From positions 10,354,001 through 10,418,000 of the forward strand of contig NGZR01000001.1 of assembly GCA_002197995.1 (NCBI GenBank): a stretch of 64,000 bases of DNA, given 5' to 3'. Positions 55,246 through 64,000 of the stretch are shown piece by piece; within the stretch, counting starts at the first letter, position 1, and each line of letters starts with the position of its first letter. The position numbers and the translations under genes are program-made. This DNA is from Gaeumannomyces sp. JS-464 (taxonomy: Eukaryota > Ascomycota > Sordariomycetes > Magnaporthales > Magnaporthaceae). The notes beneath the pieces were generated by a model. The model worked only from the letters and a program-made list of their open reading frames with translations, was not told the DNA's origin and ran no database searches.

Positions 55246-57608
55246 ATGGCGGAAACCATTACCATCATCAACAACTCGGGGAAGATTATTAGCACGGTAT
55301 GTCTGTTTCGTCTGTTTGCGTCTGCCTGCAGTGCTGGTTGATCGGTGGTGGAGTGGGAGCAGGGAATGGGCAGCATGTGGAAGCACTGGACGCAGGAGAC
55401 GCAGGAGACGCAGGAAACGCCGCGTGTGCAGCACTGAGCGCAGAACGCAGCGCACTGAAGCAGCCCGGTGGAGCCAGCCAAATCGCGCATCGACACTGTG
55501 CTGACCATCTCAGGGCAAACAACTGCTGGGCCTCTTCAAGGACGCAAAGGCCGCCTACCATGAGAAGAAGGCACATCTCAAGGGCGAGCCGTCGCCCGGC
55601 ATCAGGCGTGCCCAGACCTTTGACGTCGGCCCGCGCGAGGTAGCCTACCACCCCGGCTACCCGCCCGACCAGTACGACGACCACTATTACGACCAGTACG
55701 ACGACTACCCCCAGTCGCCGCAGTACTACCAGCACCACCCGCCGCTGCCCGAGCCGCGCTACATCGAGGCTCCAGCCAGCAACGCCGGCCGTCGCCGCTC
55801 TGTTGACGACGACCGCCGCTCGGTCGCTTCTTCGCAGCGCTCCCACCGCTCCCATCGCTCGCACTGGTCCAGCAGGACCAAGCACGGCGATGGCGGCGCC
55901 TCCGAGGCCCGGCGGCCCCGTTGACCATGTCCAACCTGCGCACCCACTCCGAGGTCTCGGCCACGGCGCCCTCGGCTGTGCCCCGCGCCTACCGCTCGCC
56001 CTATGCCGAGACGGCGCCCCGCGACATGATGATGTTGCGTCCCACCCTCGCCCACGCCGCCACCATGCCGCCTCTGAGCCAGGCCGGCGACGCCCCGCGG
56101 TCCATGGTGCTGCCCGTCCACCCCAGCCCGCCGCCTGCCGGCCATGCCGACCTGTACTACAACGCCCCTCCCTCCGAGGCGTCGTTTGCCCAGGCGCCTC
56201 ACCAAGCCGTCGTGACCCGCCCCCGCTCGGATCCGGCGCTGCGCCAGAAAAAGTCGATCGACATGGACCTGGCGTACGGCAGCGTGCCGCCCGACCTCGA
56301 GTCGCGCACCGATCTCGAGCCCAAGGAGGCGGTGGTCAAGGACCCCGAGCAGGAGGCCCGCAGCCTCATGGAGCGCATCGAGAGCATGCTGATCGAGGCC
56401 GAGTGTCTGCAGCACTCAGCGACGACCATCATCGCCAAGCTGCAGACCAACCCCGAGGCCGCGGCCGCCGTCGCCCTGACGTTGGCCGAACTGAGCGCGC
56501 TCCTGACCAAGATGAGCCCCGCGTTCCTGGGCGTCATCAAGGGCGGCGCGCCGGCCGTCTTTGCCCTCTTGGCCAGCCCGCAGTTTCTGATTGCTGCCAC
56601 GGCCGCCGTCGGCGTCACCGTCGTCATGTTTGGCGGTTTCAAAATCGTCAAGCGCATGAAGGAGGAGCAGGCCCAGCGCCAGGCCCTTCCCATGCCGGCC
56701 CAGCCGCAGGCCATCGAGATGGGCGCTCTGCCCGCCGGGTACGCGCCGTCGCCGGTGCCCGCGGTTACCCTGCGTCGCACTACCCGGATCAGTACCCGCC
56801 GACGCAGTACGCGCAGACTCAATACGCGCCGTCTGCCCACCCGCAGGACCCCGGCTACGCCTACGGCGACGGGCATGTCTACGCCGAGGCGCGGGGCCCG
56901 GGCAGCCACTTTGACGAGGCGCTCGTGGTCGAGGAGGAGCTGAGCAGCATCGAGCGGTGGCGGCGCGGCATCGAGATTGACGAGGAGAGCACCGTGGACA
57001 TGGAGCTCATCAGCCCCGAGGCGCTGCGGTCCACCATCGGCGACGACGCCATGTCGGTGCGCACCAAGCGGACCACCAAGAGCCACCGGAGCCGGCGCGA
57101 CGAGGTGCCGGAGCGCAAGAGCAGCCGCAAGGACCGGGAGGATTCGGAGCGCGGCAGCCGCAAGGACCGGGACGAGTCGGAGCGCAGCCGCCGCAAGCAC
57201 CACAGCAAGGAGGAGCGAGACGACCGCAGCGTGGCGGGGAGCGAGCGCTCGTCGCGGTCCAAGAAGACGACGCGCAGCTCGGTCAAGGCCATCGAGGACG
57301 GGAGCCGGGACCAGGGCAACACGCTGGAGTCGGTTCTGAAGCCCAAGGAGAAAAAGAGCAACATGCTCAAGTCGCTGTTCAAAAGAAGGAGCGCGAGCGG
57401 GGTGAGGTTTCTGTCATGGCGTGATTCGGTTATGGCGCTTACGATTACATTCTTCGGCCACCGGGCTTTGCGAGCACATTCTATGACTGCTGTTTTGACT
57501 TTTCTTCTTGTATATACTACGTACACGAGATATGCCTTGACCTTTGCTTTGCTGCTTGCAGTCATGTATTTCCCATTATCGCTTCCCACAGATATTGCCA
57601 GCAACTAA
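55246..57608 (+). CDS. hypothetical protein with membrane-like helix and Arg/Ser/Asp-rich tail
   Basis: Unrecognised. Exon 1 (55246-55296) encodes MAETITIINNSGKIIST; a long 217-bp intron leads to GKQLLGLFKDAKAAYHEKKA. Then come a Tyr/Asp/Pro segment (YYDQYDDYPQSPQYYQHHPP), an Arg/Ser stretch, and a helical block (SLMERIESMLIEAECLQHSA) followed by a hydrophobic stretch (FALLASPQFLIAATAAVGVT). A second Tyr/Gln/Pro repeat and a highly charged tail rich in SRKDRED and SERSRRKHH follow. Frame changes near 55915 (CCCC run) and 56762 suggest indels. The 3' end is uncertain: a GTGAGG donor near 57400 may start an intron, so the hydrophobic end up to 57608 may be intron read-through. It could be a membrane-linked scaffold. 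Confidence 0.55.
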
Positions 57609-58332
57609 ATGCTCCTGCTAACAACTATATCTTTTCGCATCCCAATGGCATGCTTCCTGGATCTTGTTCTCACCTTTGTGCAAGTTTCATCCGAGGAGCG
57701 GCTGCCTGAGTGCCGGAGGCGCCAGCGATGAACAGAGAAAGACTCTTGGATTTATGCCTTGTAAAATACGTGATTCGGGCAGCGAAGACTTGGAGACTGC
57801 ACCTCGACGGCGCCCAAGGGGCTGGCACTTTCCATCGCCGTCGACACGGGTGCTCACAGATCGGCGTTCTTTCGTCCGGTCAGGCCAGGCGCCGAGCATT
57901 GGTCGTCACGATATCGAGCAGGCTCCGATGCCCCGACCGAATCTGGCATTACACATGCCTGGGATGAGTGCCAGGGCCTAGGGGTAGACATGAAAATCAA
58001 CTTCGAACCCGGGTGCACCGCAGGTGTAGACTGGCCGCCGCAGTCCATCCCATGCCCTTATCTACCTCGGCGACAAGTTTGTGCCAGTACCAGGAAAGCA
58101 AACAATACAGCACGCACAGAAATACCCTTCTGGTCCAGTTCTGCGGCGCATCGAGCGACGTTGGATTAGACGCGGGCGGCACGTGGCCGGGTGGTCGCGA
58201 CTTCCCCTTTGGTCAAGCGGCACTGCGCACCAGCGCCCGCCTGCTCGAAACCCGGACTACCACAGCCCACTGACGAGACTCATCGCTTGCCGATGCCATC
58301 GGCCTGGCCTCCCGTACCGCCTGCGATCGACC
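57609..58332. other. intergenic
   Basis: About 720 bp without a supported gene. Confidence 0.45.
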
Positions 58333-59502
58333 ATGGCGCCCTCGTCGTCCCCGGTCGCTCGAGACTTCCAGAAAACCCAAGTCGCAGTCCTCACCCTGGT
58401 ATGTGTGCCCCGAGCCGATCAGGCAACGACCGTGCTGACACCAACAGATCAGCAGCATCTTCTTCGCGAGGTAGGTCTATCGGCTGCTGTCTCGAACGTG
58501 GCTGACAAGACCAGGCACCTGTTGCGACCCAATTGCTTCCAGTCCGTCGGCAAGATCACGCTGAGAGACGTCCCGCGCTGGCAGGATCTCCTGAGGTGGG
58601 AGACCAAGTCTAAGAAGACACCGCGGCCTGTCGGGTTCAGGCCCAAGTCGGTGGTCCTGCTCAAACACCGAAACACTAACGAGGACCTGACGATTCTCCT
58701 TGACCAGCTGGTTTGTTGCCTTGGACTCCTGGCCGTGGCCGCAGCTAACTTGAGCAGAAGGTCGTGATGCCGATGATCAAGGACGAAAGCCTGGTCAAGG
58801 TCCACGTCTGTCTCTTCGACGTGGACAAGCTCGATCCCCAGCACATGGTGGAGCATTTCACCATCAAGATCCGACACGAGCGCACCGGTGTCTCGACCGT
58901 CTCCGTTTCTTGGGCGGGCTGCGGCGGGATGGCAGACGGTGGTCCAAGGCCGAAGACCGAAAGCATCGAGGACTTCCTCGAGAAGCTAGCCCCGATCCGA
59001 GGTCCGTAGCCCACCCGACGCAGTGAGCAGGGCTGACAGATGACAGGCCGCGTTTACGCAGGCATCTGGCACCAGGCCGAGGCCGCGGTGCGCTCCGAGG
59101 CCAAGCAAGACAGCCGGTTCGATCTCTGCGCAGCAGACGACATCCTTGCAGCGAAGCCGGGATACATGTGCGAGAAAGACTGCGTGTCTGTCGACGTCCT
59201 ACCCACGGCAGCCAGCGCGGCGCTCGAACAGCGTGTGCCAATCAAGGCGACGTTGCAGTGTGCACCAGCCAAGTCGCCCCCAAAGCACCCCGGTCTGCAC
59301 CCGGAGGCTGATCTCCAAACATCCTCGCGGGGCACAGCCAAGAGAACACAAATGGTCGGTGCATCGAAACAGCCTGCTCAAACAAACGCTGACATGGCAC
59401 AAGTACCAGTCCGAGCCGGATCCGGCCCCCATCGAATCCGGGCTGGACATACCCGACTTCCCCTCAAACTTTGACGAATTGGCCGAGAAGGGATGGCAGT
59501 GA
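58333..59502 (+). CDS. hypothetical multi-exon protein
   Basis: No known family. Exons 58333-58398, 58448-58470, 58515-58710, 58758-59001 and 59047-59502 are joined by GT-AG introns of 44-49 bp that keep phase. The product starts MAPSSSPVARDFQKTQVAVL, continues HLLRPNCFQSVGKITLRDVP and KTPRPVGFRPKSVVLLKHRN, then VKVHVCLFDVDKLDPQHMVE and FTIKIRHERTGVSTVSVSWA. The last exon holds GIWHQAEAAVRSEAKQDSRF. After a shift near 59340 it ends SGLDIPDFPSNFDELAEKGW at 59502. The regular introns argue for a real gene; the shift is probably an indel. Function unknown. Confidence 0.5.
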
Positions 59503-61518
59503 GCGAGTCGTGCTGTTGGCCACGAATCTGCCGACGCAGTTTGCTGCAAGGGCGCCCTGTCACCTCGTCACATCACTTCGGCTGTTGTCTCGTCACGAAA
59601 ATCCGATATGCAGGAGAGGGCTTGATTGCTGATTTGCACACGCTGGGGTGGCAGCCTCGATCTGATATTGACAAACATTACCAACACAAGTGGGAGCGTC
59701 CCATCGGGAGCCGTTGCAAACAATCAGGCGAGGTTACACCAGGCTGGGATGAATCCAAGCGAAAATCACGGCGGCGCCAGCAGGCTGCAGCAGTGTGCTC
59801 CAGCAGGCCACTGTGCCCCTGAGTGGCCGGATTGACGCCAGACGCAGCCGGATGGGCCTAGCACTGTGATGGGATTGAGACTTGCCCGATTTGTCCGCGC
59901 TGATGAACTGGCTGCCGCCTGGCCGATGGGCCCTTGACGTGGGGCCCTTGACGTTGGCGCACACGAGCCCACATTACCCGAACTAGCAGGTCCTTTCCTG
60001 TTTCCGATATCCTTCTGTCTCCTAGCCCTTTCCTATTTCTGTAGTTTATGTTATACGGATTGCAGGCCTTAATTTGGGACGTGACGACTCGGTTGAGCCA
60101 AACATGCGCGCTTGACGCACAGTTACACTGCTCGGGAGGCGGCGTGTTGGAATGGTGATCAGGAGGCGAGTCGGGTTCAGCGATGGCACAGGCCTTTCCG
60201 TGATCTGCGCCCAACACGCGCAGAGTTGCAGCCGAATGGCGGGCGCGTCGAGCGGCTTGGCGTTTTTATCCTCGCTGCCGCGAAGACTGAGAATGACGGT
60301 AATGGGTATGAGTGAGTAGACGGCGAGTGAGGACCTGGACAGTAGATATTGTAGCCAAGAGATGCCTCATCGGTCATCTCGTCAGCCCCATCTGTCGCAG
60401 CCGTCTGACATGATTTGATGCTGCCAGCCAGGCTTACCGCCACGCGAAGGATGCATGGAAGAAATCTGTTTCTAGTGTCTGCCTAAGCGGGCTAACAGAG
60501 GCCGAACGCCGACTGCCCTCCGTAGTACATAGGAACAGCATCTCCAGCCTGACTCGGCGTCGCCGGTGACATTGAGCGGAATGCTGTCAGATGGCTCTCG
60601 GCCCCGATCAGGATGGACCGACGCAACGGAGGGGCCGTGGGCTGGGCGTGGCGTGCCCACATTGTGCCAACGCGAGGGCGAGGGCGCACGTGAGACAGAC
60701 ATGGAGCAGAGACCCACTGGGCTGGCCGTGTGCCCAAAGTCAGCAGAGTGGTTCGCCCGACGAATCTTGGTAGGGGATCGGGACTGGGCCACAGCGGTTG
60801 GCCACCCACGCCACAGCGGAGGCTCGATTTTCACTAAAGACAGGACACAGAAGCGAGAAAGGCAGGAGCGCAAAAGGAAGCATCGACGGGCTGCACCTGC
60901 ATCATAGTTCGCATCTCGTTGTCTGGCGTTTTTTGCCTTTTCGTTTTTGTGATTTTCCGCCCTGCTGCGGCTGTGCGAGACTGCAGCTGCGGCGCGCCCT
61001 TTTCCGCCGAGTCGGGCCAACGAGATTTGCATTTCTTGTTTCCCACCTTCCCGCCTTCCTCCACCCACCTGGATCGGCTGGTCCTTCCCTCACTCGCCCA
61101 GCCATCCGCCTGTTCCAACACTGCCATCAGCATCAGGCATCTTTTGAATCGAGGCCATCACGACGCACGACGAGCGACGGGCCGGCATTTTGACGGGTAA
61201 TCTCACCTTTGTTTGTGTCTCATTCGCACCTGCTCGTTCCGCAAGCGTGCGGCAGCGTGCAGAGGGGAAGGACGGCAATCACCGCCACTCCCACGGCCAG
61301 CCCTCGTCGAGTCTGGCCTATGGGTCTGGTCTATGAGTCTGGCGTGTTCTTGTGAGGCTGACCGTCGGCTGCCGATAGACAGATAGCCGATAGACATCAA
61401 CTGCGTCGCTGCGGCGCCCTTGGACCCAGACTCCTTTCGACTTGGACCGTCAGACCAACCACTCGGCTCGACATCGGCCAGCCTGCACGAGGCCTCGAGC
61501 CTCAGCCAGCGCCTCCCG
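59503..61518. other. intergenic, 2.0 kb
   Basis: No supported gene; the 3' 600 bp are pyrimidine-rich (CTT/CCTT-type) and probably hold the cdc4 promoter and leader. Confidence 0.5.
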
Positions 61519-64000
61519 ATGGCGTCCCCTCCGGCCGTCCAGAAGACGACCGAGGTCCGCCGACCGCGATCCAGCCAGAAAGTGTCGGTCAGCTGGGATG
61601 AAGGAGAGAACACAGTCACCAGGAGGACGTCGAGGCTGCAGTTTGAGCTGGCCGAGTGCGTCGAGACGAAAACGGTAACGACAACCACAACAACAAAAAG
61701 GGCGTACCCGCCGCTGCTTGTTCGCCAGCGACGACCGCTGAGTGGCCTCGACAGCAAGGAATACCCGCTTGCCAACCGTCCCACGCCGCCCGAGCTGGCT
61801 CGCTTCACGGTCGATCTCGACGATAATGACGGGTTCCCGCTGGACTCGTCGTTTGAGGATGCTATTTTTTCGGTGCGTGATGATGGACGGTGGAGCCAGC
61901 CACGGAAGACACGCTGACGCTGACCTGCAGACTAAACAGAGTGATGACTACTTCAAAGAAGCCGAGGACTCGGGCCCCGAGACGCCAACACAGGACTCGC
62001 CCACGCCAACCACGCAGCCCCAGCCGAGGAAATCAAGCCGCAGAATCTCGGGCCTTGGCCTGAGGAACGCCTCGAGGTATGGCTCGCTCGGCAAGAAGGA
62101 GTTTTCGCGGACCAACCGCCCTAGCCTGACGGCCGTGTCGGACAAGCTCCGCCCGTTCGAGCCGAGGAGAGCCGTCTCGGCTGCGGCCGGCTATCTGGCC
62201 ACGCCCGACGGCACCGAGCCCATCGGCAGACGTAGGTCGTTGGACGTCGGCGAGCCGTCGGCGAGCCAGCCCCTTCTGGATGCCGCCAGCCCTGGGGATA
62301 GCGACTCGCACACGGCATTCAGCGGATCCGTGGCCACGCCGCCAATCACGGAGACGGATCCAGAGCTGTTTGATGGCGACGAGTCCCAGCCCCGGCCATT
62401 CCGCCGCAGGCCTACCGTGGACACCATTGCTGCACAAGACGCGAGTCTCCCTAGCCCGGGCCTCTCGCCGACGCTGCAGGCCGCCCAGCTCCACACAGGC
62501 CAGGACGACGAGGACGAGGATGAGATGGCGTTTTCGCAGACGACCAGCCGTCGTGCCAGGTCCCGCTGGTTCGAGGAGAGCCAGTCCACCATTGACGGCG
62601 ACGACACGCTGGTGCCGGAGTCGTCGCTCGTGCGGACAAGCGACGACGGAACCCAGCACAACATGCTCGACACGCGCTCCATGCTGGAGGCGTTCGACTC
62701 GATGCCCGGCGAGATGAAGACGTTTGTCATGTATCAGCTGCTCCGCCGCTGCCCCGCAAGACGTTGCACATGGTGGCCGACGTCGTCAACCCAGGCGCTC
62801 AAGTGCGACTTTTTGAAGCAGCTGCCCATTGAGCTTTCCCTGCACATCCTCTCGTACCTGGACCACCGCGACCTCTGCCGCGCCGCCCAGGTGTCCAAGC
62901 TGTGGCGGAGCATCATCGACGGCAACGAGACGGGCTGGAAGGAGCTGCTGGACCGCAACGGCTTCGAGCTGCCCGTCGGCGAGCTGGAGAAGGCCATCCA
63001 GCAGGGCTGGGGCTGGCAGGACCCCGTCGGCGTCTATGGCTGCGAGCTGACCTGAGCCTGCAGAGTCGCATGACGGTCGCGGAGCCCGAGCTGATCCGGT
63101 CGGCCAGGCCCGCGGCTGCCCAGAAGCTGCGCAGCTCCAAGCGCAAGCGCGGCCCCGCGGGCTCCAACCCGTCTGACCGGTCCAAGCGCCGTGCGAGCGC
63201 CCAGGAGGCGCCCAGGGAGGACAGGACCGACGACGTCACGCCCAGCCAGAAGAGGGAAGGCCCTATCGCGGCCGCCACCGCCGCTGCCCTGGCGGTTAGT
63301 GACCCCGGCATCGGGCTGCCGAGCCTGCGCCGTCTGCACCTCTTCAAGTCGCTCTTCCGCCGCCACTACATGATCCGGCAGAACTGGACCAGCGGCAAGG
63401 TCAAGCCCGGCCACGTCGCGTTCGCGGCACACCCCAACCACGTCATCACGTGCCTGCAGTTCGACGACGACAAGATCATCACGGGCAGCGACGACCAGCT
63501 GATCCACGTCTACGACACACACACGGGCCAGCTGCGCCAGAAGCTCGAGGGCCACGAGGGCGGCGTGTGGGCGCTGCAGTACGAGGGCAACATCCTGGTG
63601 TCTGGCAGCACGGACCGCTCGGTGCGCGTGTGGGACATCGAAAAGGGCCTGTGCACACAGGTCTTTTACGGCCACACGTCGACGGTCCGCTGCCTGCAGA
63701 TCCTGATGCCGACCGACATGGGCCCGGGCCCGGACGGGAAGTCGATCATGATGCCGCCCAAGCCGCTGATCATCACAGGCTCGCGCGACAGTCAGCTCAG
63801 GGTGTGGCGCCTGCCCGAGGCGGGTCGCGCCGCTACATCCAGACGGGGCCGCCGGCCAACGACGCCGAGTGCCCCTACTTTTTGAGGATCCTGCAGGGCC
63901 ACTCGCACTCGGTGCGCGCCATCTCCGCCCACGCCGACACGCTGGTGTCTGGCAGCTACGACAGCACCGTCCGCGTCTGGCGCATCAGCACAGGCGAGCA
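61519..64000 (+). CDS. cdc4: Cdc4-type F-box/WD40 protein, 5' part (cut by window end)
   Basis: Substrate receptor of an SCF ubiquitin ligase, homologous to yeast Cdc4/FBXW7. The start at 61519 (MASPPAVQKTTEVRRPRSSQ) precedes a 58-bp intron (61873-61930) and a long acidic, Ser-rich N-terminus. A D-domain-like block (EMKTFVMYQLLRR) and an F-box (LKCDFLKQLPIELSLHILSY, DLCRAAQVSKLWRSI) follow. Then LFKSLFRRHYMIRQNW leads into WD40 repeats (HVITCLQFDDDKIITGSDD, VWALQYEGNILVSGSTDRSV). Breaks: a pair that cancel at about 62752 and 62794 garble some 13 residues; a loss near 63046-63050 gives TGA at 63053; and one more is near 63818. The conserved text resumes after each, so these look like sequence errors. 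The remaining WD40 repeats lie beyond the window. Confidence 0.93.

Noticed and set aside
57990..58030. tRNA-like TTCGAACCC element
   Set aside because: Only the T-arm resembles a tRNA; no acceptor or anticodon stem can be paired around it.

Overview
This window is nuclear DNA of a filamentous ascomycete, probably a Sordariomycete. The genes are GC-rich and carry short (about 40-90 bp) GT-AG introns. The families are typical of Pezizomycotina: CFEM proteins, a Pth11-type receptor, fungalysin, a Cip1-like protein, a CBM18-glyoxal oxidase, a siderophore transporter and Gpr1/Fun34. The species was not identified.

Layout. 1.5-14.6 kb: secreted isochorismatase-like hydrolase (+), a proline-rich Kex2-repeat secreted protein (-), a siderophore-iron MFS transporter (-) divergent from a GPI-anchored CFEM protein (+), a small lipid-anchored-looking protein (+), a cytochrome P450 (+) convergent with a secreted tyrosinase (-), a GPI repeat protein (+) and a Cip1-like protein (-). 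15-20 kb: coiled-coil protein (-), CFEM-Pth11 receptor (+), Gpr1/Fun34-type permease (-). 22-29.6 kb: membrane-anchored GH2 exo-glucosaminidase (+), four-CBM18 copper radical oxidase (+), small cysteine-rich secreted protein (-). 30-36 kb: two weak genes, a Cys/His-repeat protein (+), a sugar transporter (-). 36-44.8 kb: gene-poor except for an M36 fungalysin (-). 44.8-64 kb: modin-like membrane protein (+), LPPEIR-type protein (-), dynamin-family GTPase (-), GMPPA-type pyrophosphorylase (+), two uncharacterised genes (+), and the 5' part of a Cdc4-type F-box/WD40 gene (+), cut by the window end.

How genes may work together. The siderophore transporter and the CFEM gene share a divergent promoter with three perfect ATCWGATAA elements, the motif of SreA/Fep1-type iron repressors, so I read them as one iron-uptake module. 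The Kex2-repeat protein, P450 and tyrosinase recall parts of ribosomal-peptide (dikaritin) clusters, but no UstY/DUF3328 gene is visible, so this is a hypothesis. The GH2 exo-glucosaminidase, CBM18 oxidase, Cip1-like protein and fungalysin suggest digestion of chitin/chitosan, plant polysaccharide and protein.

Sequence quality. Many genes, including the probably essential cdc4, carry one-base frame breaks, mostly in short G/C runs, while others (dynamin, GMPPA, sugar transporter, CFEM receptor, Cip1) are perfectly open. I read most breaks as assembly errors, not pseudogenes. Coordinates for broken genes give the full locus. Splice sites were chosen by hand from GT-AG signals, reading phase and family conservation.
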